Positions 32,988 to 46,015 of a stretch of 64,000 nt of DNA are shown here, piece by piece. This DNA is from Owenia fusiformis (lineage: Eukaryota > Annelida > Polychaeta > Sabellida > Oweniidae), in NCBI GenBank assembly GCA_903813345.2, contig CAIIXF020000002.1, positions 11,988,150 to 12,052,149 of the forward strand, in the 5' to 3' direction. The notes under the pieces are model-generated. The model was not told where the DNA came from. It saw only the letters and a program-made list of their open reading frames with translations, and did no database searches. The number at the start of each line of letters is the position of its first letter. The stretch's first letter is position 1. The position numbers were made by a program, and so were the translations under genes.

Positions 32988-35900
32988 TATTGTATTGTAT
33001 TGTATTGTATTGTATAGTTTTGTATTGTTTTGTTTTGTATTGTATTGTATTTCGTTGACCAGTACTTACTCAGTAATGATTCAATTTTAAAGTTGACTTC
33101 AAGTACTACTCCAGATCTAAATTTTGAAGGTCTGAAGTCTTGTGTTCATTTTAGCTACAGTTGTAGATTGAAGGGTCTTTTCTTTTGGGTTTTCATGTTA
33201 AAATTGTGGGCTTAGTTTCGGGGTTTCTTTCTTTTTAATTGAACCATCGCTGATCTTTTCCTTAAATGTACTTTCAGGTGCAGTCCTCTTGCCTTGGAGA
33301 GAACAGAAAGAACCACAAAGGGAAAACCACAGAGAATCTACAATTTGTGCTACCTACCTGCAGCATTTGTGATCTACATACCTCTTGCCTTGGAGAGAAC
33401 AAAAAGAAACACAAAAGGAAAACCACAGAGAATGTGCAATTTGTGCTACCTATCTGCAGCATTTATATCTACATACCATCTTGTTAAAGGTACTGTAACA
33501 CATAATCAGTTCTATCATTTGATGATTTTGCTCCATGGTTCAGTACAGTTATTCCACAACGACACATTTTTCAATTGTTGGGATTCTAATCCCATTGTTG
33601 GCACATGTATGTTTGGCAAACATTTTTTCTTAGAAATACACTAAAAGAGGACTGCCTTGATTTCACTTAATGTACAGATGTACCATGAAGCCATGTTTCA
33701 TTATTTTCACATGTGGTCTGTGTTCTTAAAGAATATACATATGCTCAACTATTCCATTCTTCCTACAGAGTTACATCTGCCCAAGCAGTTAGTTGACTTG
33801 ATGATATAAATCTTGAGCCAGGAGGGGTATAAGGCTATGACAGATTTACTAGAGTCAATGAAAGGAATGTCTTTGCATTCCCTCCTCCGCTTGCATTGGA
33901 AGTGACTCGACCAAGTTGCATCCTTGTATTTTTCATTTTCTTATCTTGTATCTTTCAGGTACAACTATGAGAGAGATGCAGCAAACACACCAAGTTAGGG
34001 CGATAGCTGGATCAGTCTTTCGACAACTTTGAGCCATCAGGTCCGGTCCACGTAAACAGTATCATGGGCGAGAGGTGTTCGTGTTCCTGTCACCAAAGCA
34101 CCAAAGTAAGTACATTTTTTTTCTATTCAATTATTACAACAGGTTAGTTCCTCTGTTTTCAGGTTCCCTTTCAGCTTGGAGATGAGGAGCCCGATGACCA
34201 ACGACACAACCGAGACAACAGCTGCGTTCCTGCGTTCCTGCTACCTAAGTTAAGTATTCCTTCCTGGTTTTGCATAGGGATGGGGGGCGCCTCCCAGTTT
34301 GATATTTACTTGTGGACTTTTGTTGGCCGACCCATATTTTTGGTGGAGAAACTTGGACTCTAAGGTAAAGTGGGAGGGGGGTGGTTGGGTTTCCGGGGGG
34401 ATAGAGTTCATGTTTCAAAATCAAAAATATGGAAGTCTACTGGTTTATATCAAATTGGGAGAAATAAATTTTATCTTTTGTAATATTCTGTAAATTTTTA
34501 GTAGTGTAGTGTAAAGTATAGTGTAAAGTTTTATTTAAAGTTTTTATGTAAAGTTTTATGTAAAATAACAACTACTACAACATGTTTTATCTATTTGTAG
34601 CACAGATGGTGAAGTCCCTGCGAAAAGACGGTCCTGTTGGAATCCCATTTTTTCCACGAGGGGACTAGGTCAAGTTTCCAGGACTTACAGTAGATGTCGC
34701 ATTTTGACCAGTTTTATCTCTTGCAATCAGTTGCATCCCATTAGAAGGGGGGGGGAACTCCCAGTACTATTCCAGTTTTCCTGCGGAATAACAGTCCTGT
34801 TGAAATCACATTTGTCTCCATTAGGTGACTAGGTTGAGTTTCAAGGACCTACCGTACATGTCGCTCTGACCAGTTTTTATCTCTTGCAATCAATTGCATC
34901 CCATTAGCAGGGGGGGGGGGACTCCCAGTACTCTTCCAGTTTTCCTGCGGAAAAACAGTCCTGTTGAAATCACATTTGTCTCCATTAGGGGACTAGGTTG
35001 AGTTTCAAGGACTTACCGTAGATGTCGCTTTTGACCAGTTTTCATCTCTTGCAATCAGTTGCATCCCATTAGCAGGGGGGGGGGGGAACTCCCAGTACTA
35101 TTCCAGTTTTCGTGCGGAAGGACGGTCCTGTTGAAATCACATTTGTCTCCATTAGGGGACTAGGTTGAGTTTCAAGGACCTACCGTAAATGTCGCTCTGA
35201 CCAGTTTTTATCTCTTGCAATCAATTGCATCCCATTAGCAGGGGGGGGACTCCCAGTACTCTTCCAGTTTTCCTGCGGAAAGACAGTCCTGTTGAAATCA
35301 CATTTGTCTCCATTAGGGGACTAGGTTGAGTTTCAAGGACTTACCGTAGATGTCGCTTTTGACCAGTTTTCATCTCTTGCAATCAGTTGCATCCCATTAG
35401 CAGGGGGGGGGAACTCCCAGTACTATTCCAGTTTTCGTGCGGAAGGACGGTCCTGTTGAAATCACATTTGTCTCCATTAGGGGACTAGGTTGAGTTTCAA
35501 GGACCTACCGTACATGTCGCTCTGACCAGTTTTTATCTCTTGCAATCAATTGCATCCCATTAGCAGGGGGGGGGGACTCCCAGTACTCTTCCAGTTTTCC
35601 TGCGGAAAGACAGTCCTGTTGAAATCACATTTGTCTCCATTAGGGGACTAGGTTGAGTTTCAAGGACTTACAGTAGATGTCGCATTTTGACCAGTATTAT
35701 CTCTTGCAATCAGTTGCATCCCATTAGCAGGGGGGGAACTCCCAGTAGTTTTTCAGTTTTCCTGCAGAAAGACAGTCCTGTTGAAATCACATTTGTCTCC
35801 ATTAGGAGACTAGGTTGAGTTTCAAGGACTTACTGTAGATGTCGCTTTTGACCAGTTTTTATCTCTTGCAATCAGTTGCATCCCATTAGCAGGGGGCTGC

Positions 35901-36258
35901 TCCCAGTACTATACTAGTTTTTCTTGGGGGGAAGTCAAACAACCAGACAACCAACCAGACAACCAACCAACCAACTTACCGAACATCCAACTGACCAACC
36001 AATGACCCAATAGGCTTAATCTATTAACTAACTTACTTACTAACCAACCAACTAACCAACCAACTAACCAACCAGACAACCACCAGACCACCCAATAGGT
36101 TAAAACTAACCAACCAACTAACTAATTAATCAACAAACTAATCAACACTCCATCCAACGAACCAAACAACCAACGAACCAGACAAGCAACGAACCAGACA
36201 AGCAACGAACCAGACAAGCAACGGACCAGATGACCAAGATCATGGATCTAGTGCTTAG
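32988..36258 (+). repeat. macrosatellite unit 6 (3271 bp, beta)
   Basis: Five TATTG, segment A at 33278-33489, internal array 34631-35922 (8 monomers). Private CTCCATGG change in the A-B intron. GGAATCCCAT in segment G is shared with units 11 and 12. Confidence 0.97.
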
Positions 36259-39200
36259 TATTGTATAGTTTTGTATTGTTTTGTTTTGTATTGTATTGTA
36301 TTTCGTTGACCAGTACTTACTCAGTAATGATTCAATTTTAAAGTTGACTTCAAGTACTACTCCAGATCTAAATTTTGAAGGTCTGAAGTCTTGTGTTCAT
36401 TTTAGCTACAGTTGTAGATTGAAGGGTCTTTTCTTTTGGGTTTTCATGTTAAAATTGTGGGCTTAGTTTCGGGGTTTCTTTCTTTTTAATTGAACCATCG
36501 CTGATCTTTTCCTTAAATGTACTTTCAGGTGCAGTCCTCTTGCCTTGGAGAGAACAGAAAGAACCACAAAGGGAAAACCACAGAGAATCTACAATTTGTG
36601 CTACCTACCTGCAGCATTTGTGATCTACATACCTCTTGCCTTGGAGAGAACAAAAAGAAACACAAAAGGAAAACCACAGAGAATGTGCAATTTGTGCTAC
36701 CTATCTGCAGCATTTATATCTACATACCATCTTGTTAAAGGTACTGTAACACATAATCAGTTCTATCATTTGATGATTTTGCTCTCTGGTTCAGTACAGT
36801 TATTCCACAACGACACATTTTTCAATTGTTGGGATTCTAATCCCATTGTTGGCACATGTATGTTTGGCAAACATTTTTTCTTAGAAATACACTAAAAGAG
36901 GACTGCCTTGATTTCACTTAATGTACAGATGTACCATGAAGCCATGTTTCATTATTTTCACATGTGGTCTGTGTTCTTAAAGAATATACATATGCTCAAC
37001 TATTCCATTCTTCCTACAGAGTTACATCTGCCCAAGCAGTTAGTTGACTTGATGATATAAATCTTGAGCCAGGAGGGGTATAAGGCTATGACAGATTTAC
37101 TAGAGTCAATGAAAGGAATGTCTTTGCATTCCCTCCTCCGCTTGCATTGGAAGTGACTCGACCAAGTTGCATCCTTGTATTTTTCATTTTCTTATCTTGT
37201 ATCTTTCAGGTACAACTATGAGAGAGATGCAGCAAACACACCAAGTTAGGGCGATAGCTGGATCAGTCTTTCGACAACTTTGAGCCATCAGGTCCGGTCC
37301 ACGTAAACAGTATCATGGGCGAGAGGTGTTCGTGTTCCTGTCACCAAAGCACCAAAGTAAGTACATTTTTTTCTATTCAATTATTACAACAGGTTAGTTC
37401 CTCTGTTTTCAGGTTCCCTTTCAGCTTGGAGATGAGGAGCCCGATGACCAACGACACAACCGAGACAACAGCTGCGTTCCTGCGTTCCTGCTACCTAAGT
37501 TAAGTATTCCTTCCTGGTTTTGCATAGGGATGGGGGGCGCCTCCCAGTTTGATATTTACTTGTGGACTTTTGTTGGCCGACCCATATTTTTGGTGGAGAA
37601 ACTTGGACTCTAAGGTAAAGTGGGAGGGGGGTGGTTGGGTTTCCGGGGGGATAGAGTTCATGTTTCAAAATCAAAAATATGGAAGTCTACTGGTTTATAT
37701 CAAATTGGGAGAAATAAATTTTATCTTTTGTAATATTCTGTAAATTTTTAGTAGTGTAGTGTAAAGTATAGTGTAAAGTTTTATTTAAAGTTTTTATGTA
37801 AAGTTTTATGTAAAATAACAACTACTACAACATGTTTTATCTATTTGTAGCACAGATGGTGAAGTCCCTGCGAAAAGACGGTCCTGTTGGAATCACATTT
37901 TTTCCACGAGGGGACTAGGTCAAGTTTCCAGGACTTACAGTAGATGTCGCATTTTGACCAGTTTTATCTCTTGCAATCAGTTGCATCCCATTAGAAGGGG
38001 GGGGGAACTCCCAGTACTATTCCAGTTTTCCTGCGAAATAACAGTCCTGTTGAAATCACATTTGTCTCCATTAGGGGACTAGGTTGAGTTTCAAGGACCT
38101 ACCGTACATGTCGCTCTGACCAGTTTTTATCTCTTGCAATCAATTGCATCCCATTAGCAGGGGGGGGGACTCCCAGTACTCTTCCAGTTTTCCTGCGGAA
38201 AAACAGTCCTGTTGAAATCACATTTGTCTCCATTAGGGGACTAGGTTGAGTTTCAAGGACTTACCGTAGATGTCGCTTTTGACCAGTTTTCATCTCTTGC
38301 AATCAGTTGCATCCCATTAGCAGGGGGGGGGAACTCCCAGTACTATTCCAGTTTTCGTGCGGAAGGACGGTCCTATTGAAATCACATTTGTCTCCATTAG
38401 GGGACTAGGTTGAGTTTCAAGGACCTACCGTACATGTCGCTCTGACCAGTTTTTATCTCTTGCAATCAATTGCATCCCATTAGCAGGGGGGGGACTCCCA
38501 GTACTCTTCCAGTTTTCCTGCGGAAAGACAGTCCTCTTGAAATCACATTTGTCTCCATTAGGGGACTAGGTTGAGTTTCAAGGACTTACCGTAGATGTCG
38601 CTTTTGACCAGTTTTCATCTCTTGCAATCAGTTGCATCCCATTAGCAGGGGGGGGGGAACTCCCAGTACTATTCCAGTTTTCGTGCGGAAGGACGGTCCT
38701 GTTGAAATCACATTTGTCTCCATTAGGGGACTAGGTTGAGTTTCAAGGACCTACCGTACATGTCGCTCTGACCAGTTTTTATCTCTTGCAATCAATTGCA
38801 TCCCATTAGCAGGGGGGGACTCCCAGTACTCTTCCAGTTTTCCTGCGGAAAGACAGTCCTGTTGAAATCACATTTGTCTCCATTAGGGGACTAGGTTGAG
38901 TTTCAAGGACTTACAGTAGATGTCGCATTTTGACCAGTATTATCTCTTGCAATCAGTTGCATCCCATTAGCAGGGGGGGGGGAACTCCCAGTAGTTTTTC
39001 AGTTTTCCTGCAGAAAGACAGTCCTGTTGAAATCACATTTGTCTCCATTAGGAGACTAGGTTGAGTTTCAAGGACTTACTGTAGATGTCGCTTTTGACCA
39101 GTTTTTATCTCTTGCAATCAGTTGCATCCCATTAGCAGGGGGCTGCTCCCAGTACTATTCTAGTTTTTCTTGGGGGGAAGTCAAACAACCAGACAACCAA

Positions 39201-39504
39201 CCAGACAACCAACCAACCAACTTACCGAACATCCAACCGACCAACCAATGACCCAATAGGCTTAATCTATTAACTAACTTACTTACTAACCAACCAACTA
39301 ACCAACCAACTAACCAACCAGACAACCACCAGACCACCCAATAGGTTAAAACTAACCAACCAACTAACTAATTAATCAACAAACTAATCAACACTCCATC
39401 CAACGAACCAAACAACCAACGAACCAGACAAGCAACGAACCAGACAAGCAACGAACCAGACAAGCAACGAACCAGATGACCAAGATCATGGATCTAGTGC
39501 TTAG
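36259..39504 (+). repeat. macrosatellite unit 7 (3246 bp, beta)
   Basis: Only one TATTG, segment A at 36529-36740, internal array 37881-39168 (8 monomers). A monomer variant TCCTCTTGAAATC is shared only with unit 9; GGAAAAACAG is shared with units 6 and 9. Confidence 0.97.
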
Positions 39505-42500
39505 TATTGTATTGTATTGTATTGTATAGTTTTGTATTGTTTTGTTTTGTATTGTATTGTATTTCGTTGACCAGTACTTACTCAGTAATGATTCAATTTT
39601 AAAGTTGACTTCAAGTACTACTCCAGATCTAAATTTTGAAGGTCTGAAGTCTTGTGTTCATTTTAGCTACAGTTGTAGATTGAAGGGTCTTCTTTTGGGT
39701 TTTCATGTTAAAATTGTGGGCTTAGTTTACGGGGTTTCTTTCTTTTTAATTGAACCATCGCTGATCTTTTCCTTAAATGTACTTTCAGGTGCAGTCCTCT
39801 TGCCTTGGAGAGAACAGAAAGAACCACAAAGGGAAAACCACAGAGAATCTACAATTTGTGCTACCTACCTGCAGCATTTGTGATCTACATACCTCTTGCC
39901 TTGGAGAGAACAAAAAGAAACACAAAAGGAAAACCACAGAGAATGTGCAATTTGTGCTACCTATCTGCAGCATTTATATCTACATACCATCTTGTTAAAG
40001 GTACTGTAACACATAATCAGTTCTATCATTTGATGATTTTGCTCTCTGGTTCAGTACAGTTATTCCACAACGACACATTTTTCAATTGTTGGGATTCTAA
40101 TCCCATTGTTGGCACATGTATGTTTGGCAAACATTTTTTCTTAGAAATACACTAAAAGAGGACTGCCTTGATTTCACTTAATGTACAGATGTACCATGAA
40201 GCCATGTTTCATTATTTTCACATGTGGTCTGTGTTCTTAAAGAATATACATATGCTCAACTATTCCATTCTTCCTACAGAGTTACATCTGCCCAAGCAGT
40301 TAGTTGACTTGATGATATAAATCTTGAGCCAGGAGGGGTATAAGGCTATGACAGATTTACTAGAGTCAATGAAAGGAATGTCTTTGCATTCCCTCCTCCG
40401 CTTGCATTGGAAGTGACTCGACCAAGTTGCATCCTTGTATTTTTCATTTTCTTATCTTGTATCTTTCAGGTACAACTATGAGAGAGATGCAGCAAACACA
40501 CCAAGTTAGGGCGATAGCTGGATCAGTCTTTCGACAACTTTGAGCCATCAGGTCCGGTCCACGTAAACAGTATCATGGGCGAGAGGTGTTCGTGTTCCTG
40601 TCACCAAAGCACCAAAGTAAGTACATTTTTTTCTATTCAATTATTACAACAGGTTAGTTCCTCTGTTTTCAGGTTCCCTTTCAGCTTGGAGATGAGGAGC
40701 CCGATGACCAACAACACAACCGAGACAACAGCTGCGTTCCTGCGTTCCTGCTACCTAAGTTAAGTATTCCTTCCTGGTTTTGCATAGGGATGGGGGGCGC
40801 CTCCCAGTTTGATATTTACTTGTGGACTTTTGTTGGCCGACCCATATTTTTGGTGGAGAAACTTGGACTCTAAGGTAAAGTGGGAGGGGGGTGGTTGGGT
40901 TTCCGGGGGGATAGAGTTCATGTTTCAAAATCAAAAATATGGAAGTCTACTGGTTTATATCAAATTGGGAGAAATAAATTTTATCTTTTGTAATATTCTG
41001 TAAATTTTTAGTAGTGTAGTGTAAAGTATAGTGTAAAGTTTTATTTAAAGTTTTTATGTAAAGTTTTATGTAAAATAACAACTACTACAACATGTTTTAT
41101 CTATTTGTAGCACAGATGGTGAAGTCCCTGCGAAAAGACGGTCCTGTTGGAATCACATTTTTTCCACGAGGGGACTAGGTCAAGTTTCCAGGACTTACAG
41201 TAGATGTCGCATTTTGACCAGTTTTATCTCTTGCAATCAGTTGCATCCCATTAGAAGGGGGGGGGGGGAACTCCCAATACTATTCCAGTTTTCCTGCGGA
41301 ATAACAGTCCTGTTGAAATCACATTTGTCTCCATTAGGGGACTAGGTTGAGTTTCAAGGACCTACCGTACATGTCGCTCTGACCAGTTTTTATCTCTTGC
41401 AATCAATTGCATCCCATTAGCAGGGGGGGGGACTCCCAGTACTCTTCCAGTTTTCCTGCGGAAAGACAGTCCTGTTGAAATCACATTTGTCTCCATTAGG
41501 GGACTAGGTTGAGTTTCAAGGACTTACCGTAGATGTCGCTTTTGACCAGTTTTCATCTCTTGCAATCAGTTGCATCCCATTAGCAGGGGGGGGGAACTCC
41601 CAGTACTATTCCAGTTTTCGTGCGGAAGGACGGTCCTGTTGAAATCACATTTGTCTCCATTAGGGGACTAGGTTGAGTTTCAAGGACCTACCGTACATGT
41701 CGCTCTGACCAGTTTTTATCTCTTGCAATCAATTGCATCCCATTAGCAGGGGGGGACTCCCAGTACTCTTCCAGTTTTCCTGCGGAAAGACAGTCCTGTT
41801 GAAATCACATTTGTCTCCATTAGGGGACTAGGTTGAGTTTCAAGGACTTACCGTAGATGTCGCTTTTGACCAGTTTTCATCTCTTGCAATCAGTTGCATC
41901 CCATTAGCAGGGGGGGGAACTCCCAGTACTATTCCAGTTTTCGTGCGGAAGGACGGTCCTGTTGAAATCACATTTGTCTCCATTAGGGGACTAGGTTGAG
42001 TTTCAAGGACCTACCGTACATGTCGCTCTGACCAGTTTTTATCTCTTGCAATCAATTGCATCCCATTAGCAGGGGGGGACTCCCAGTACTCTTCCAGTTT
42101 TCCTGCGGAAAGACAGTCCTGTTGAAATCACATTTGTCTCCATTAGGGGACTAGGTTGAGTTTCAAGGACTTACAGTAGATGTCGCATTTTGACCAGTAT
42201 TATCTCTTGCAATCAGTTGCATCCCATTAGCAGGGGGGGGGGGAACTCCCAGTAGTTTTTCAGTTTTCCTGCAGAAAGACAGTCCTGTTGAAATCACATT
42301 TGTCTCCATTAGGAGACTAGGTTGAGTTTCAAGGACTTACTGTAGATGTCGCTTTTGACCAGTTTTTATCTCTTGCAATCAGTTGCATCCCATTAGCAGG
42401 GGGCTGCTCCCAGTACTATTCTAGTTTTTCTTGGGGGGAAGTCAAACAACCAGACAACCAACCAGACAACCAACCAACCAACTTACCGAACATCCAACCG

Positions 42501-42765
42501 ACCAACCAATGACCCAATAGGCTTAATCTATTAACTAACTTACTTACTAACCAACCAACTAACCAACCAACTAACCAACCAGACAACCACCAAACCACCC
42601 AATAGGTTAAAACTAACCAACCAACTAACTAATTAATCAACAAACTAATCAACACTCCATCCAACGAACCAAACAACCAACGAACCAGACAAGCAACGAA
42701 CCAGACAAGCAACGAACCAGACAAGCAACGAACCAGATGACCAAGATCATGGATCTAGTGCTTAG
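39505..42765 (+). repeat. macrosatellite unit 8 (3261 bp, beta)
   Basis: Four TATTG, segment A at 39789-40000, internal array 41141-42429 (8 monomers). An extra A in GTTTACGGGG is shared only with unit 10. A two-base loss in a T-run upstream of A, and CAACAACAC in segment E (Asp to Asn in one frame), are private. Confidence 0.97.
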
Positions 42766-45700
42766 TATTGTATTGTATTGTATTGTATAGTTTTGTATTG
42801 TTTTGTTTTGTATTGTATTGTATTTCGTTGACCAGTACTTACTCAGTAATGATTCAATTTTAAAGTTGACTTCAAGTACTACTCCAGATCTAAATTTTGA
42901 AGGTCTGAAGTCTTGTGTTCATTTTAGCTACAGTTGTAGATTGAAGGGTCTTTTCTTTTGGGTTTTCATGTTAAAATTGTGGGCTTAGTTTCGGGGTTTC
43001 TTTCTTTTTAATTGAACCATCGCTGATCTTTTCCTTAAATGTACTTTCAGGTGCAGTCCTCTTGCCTTGGAGAGAACAGAAAGAACCACAAAGGGAAAAC
43101 CACAGAGAATCTACAATTTGTGCTACCTACCTGCAGCATTTGTGATCTACATACCTCTTGCCTTGGAGAGAACAAAAAGAAACACAAAAGGAAAACCACA
43201 GAGAATGTGTAATTTGTGCTACCTATCTGCAGCATTTATATCTACATACCATCTTGTTAAAGGTACTGTAACACATAATCAGTTCTATCATTTGATGATT
43301 TTGCTCTCTGGTTCAGTACAGTTATTCCACAACGACACATTTTTCAATTGTTGGGATTCTAATCCCATTGTTGGCACATGTATGTTTGGCAAACATTTTT
43401 TCTTAGAAATACACTAAAAGAGGACTGCCTTGATTTCACTTAATGTACAGATGTACCATGAAGCCATGTTTCATTATTTTCACATGTGGTCTGTGTTCTT
43501 AAAGAATATACATATGCTCAACTATTCCATTCTTCCTACAGAGTTACATCTGCCCAAGCAGTTAGTTGACTTGATGATATAAATCTTGAGCCAGGAGGGG
43601 TATAAGGCTATGACAGATTTACTAGAGTCAATGAAAGGAATGTCTTTGCATTCCCTCCTCCGCTTGCATTGGAAGTGACTCGACCAAGTTGCATCCTTGT
43701 ATTTTTCATTTTCTTATCTTGTATCTTTCAGGTACAACTATGAGAGAGATGCAGCAAACACACCAAGTTAGGGCGATAGCTGGATCAGTCTTTCGACAAC
43801 TTTGAGCCATCAGGTCCGGTCCACGTAAACAGTATCATGGGCGAGAGGTGTTCGTGTTCCTGTCACCAAAGCACCAAAGTAAGTACATTTTTTTTTCTAT
43901 TCAATTATTACAACAGGTTAGTTCCTCTGTTTTCAGGTTCCCTTTCAGCTTGGAGATGAGGAGCCCGATGACCAACGACACAACCGAGACAACAGCTGCG
44001 TTCCTGCGTTCCTGCTACCTAAGTTAAGTATTCCTTCCTGGTTTTGCATAGGGATGGGGGGCGCCTCCCAGTTTGATATTTACTTGTGGACTTTTGTTGG
44101 CCGACCCATATTTTTGGTGGAGAAACTTGGACTCTAAGGTAAAGTGGGAGGGGGGTGGTTGGGTTTCCGGGGGGATAGAGTTCATGTTTCAAAATCAAAA
44201 ATATGGAAGTCTACTGGTTTATATCAAATTGGGAGAAATAAATTTTATCTTTTGTAATATTCTGTAAATTTTTAGTAGTGTAGTGTAAAGTATAGTGTAA
44301 AGTTTTATTTAAAGTTTTTATGTAAAGTTTTATGTAAAATAACAACTACTACAACATGTTTTATCTATTTGTAGCACAGATGGTGAAGTCCCTGCGAAAA
44401 GACGGTCCTGTTGGAATCACATTTTTTCCACGAGGGGACTAGGTCAAGTTTCCAGGACTTACAGTAGATGTCGCATTTTGACCAGTTTTATCTCTTGCAA
44501 TCAGTTGCATCCCATTAGAAGGGGGGGGGAACTCCCAGTACTATTCCAGTTTTCCTGCGGAATAACAGTCCTGTTGAAATCACATTTGTCTCCATTAGGG
44601 GACTAGGTTGAGTTTCAAGGACCTACCGTACATGTCGCTCTGACCAGTTTTTATCTCTTGCAATCAATTGCATCCCATTAGCAGGGGGGGGACTCCCAGT
44701 ACTCTTCCAGTTTTCCTGCGGAAAAACAGTCCTGTTGAAATCACATTTGTCTCCATTAGGGGACTAGGTTGAGTTTCAAGGACTTACCGTAGATGTCGCT
44801 TTTGACCAGTTTTCATCTCTTGCAATCAGTTGCATCCCATTAGCAGGGGGGGGGAACTCCCAGTACTATTCCAGTTTTCGTGCGGAAGGACGGTCCTGTT
44901 GAAATCACATTTGTCTCCATTAGGGGACTAGGTTGAGTTTCAAGGACCTACCGTACATGTCGCTCTGACCAGTTTTTATCTCTTGCAATCAATTGCATCC
45001 CATTAGCAGGGGGGGGACTCCCAGTACTCTTCCAGTTTTCCTGCGGAAAGACAGTCCTCTTGAAATCACATTTGTCTCCATTAGGGGACTAGGTTGAGTT
45101 TCAAGGACTTACCGTAGATGTCGCTTTTGACCAGTTTTCATCTCTTGCAATCAGTTGCATCCCATTAGCAGGGGGGGGGGGAACTCCCAGTACTATTCCA
45201 GTTTTCGTGCGGAAGGACGGTCCTGTTGAAATCACATTTGTCTCCATTAGGGGACTAGGTTGAGTTTCAAGGACCTACCGTACATGTCGCTCTGACCAGT
45301 TTTTATCTCTTGCAATCAATTGCATCCCATTAGCAGGGGGGGACTCCCAGTACTCTTCCAGTTTTCCTGCGGAAAGACAGTCCTGTTGAAATCACATTTG
45401 TCTCCATTAGGGGACTAGGTTGAGTTTCAAGGACTTACAGTAGATGTCGCATTTTGACCAGTATTATCTCTTGCAATCAGTTGCATCCCATTAGCAGGGG
45501 GGGGGAACTCCCAGTAGTTTTTCAGTTTTCCTGCAGAAAGACAGTCCTGTTGAAATCACATTTGTCTCCATTAGGAGACTAGGTTGAGTTTCAAGGACTT
45601 ACTGTAGATGTCGCTTTTGACCAGTTTTTATCACTTGCAATCAGTTGCATCCCATTAGCAGGGGGCTGCTCCCAGTACTATTCTAGTTTTTCTTGGGGGG

Positions 45701-46015
45701 AAGTCAAACAACCAGACAACCAACCAGACAACCAACCAACCAACTTACCGAACATCCAACCGACCAACCAATGACCCAATAGGCTTAATCTATTAACTAA
45801 CTTACTTACTAACCAACCAACTAACCAACCAGACAACCACCAGACCACCCAATAGGTTAAAACTAACCAACCAACTAACTAATTAATCAACAAACTAATC
45901 AACACTCCATCCAACGAACCAAACAACCAACGAACCAGACAAGCAACGAACCAGACAAGCAACGAACCAGACAAGCAACGAACCAGATGACCAAGATCAT
46001 GGATCTAGTGCTTAG
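42766..46015 (+). repeat. macrosatellite unit 9 (3250 bp, beta)
   Basis: Four TATTG, segment A at 43051-43262, internal array 44405-45691 (8 monomers). A C to T at about 43210 is silent in the A-B-C frame but makes a stop in the alternative frame. The CCAAC stretch has lost one 12-bp repeat. Confidence 0.97.
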
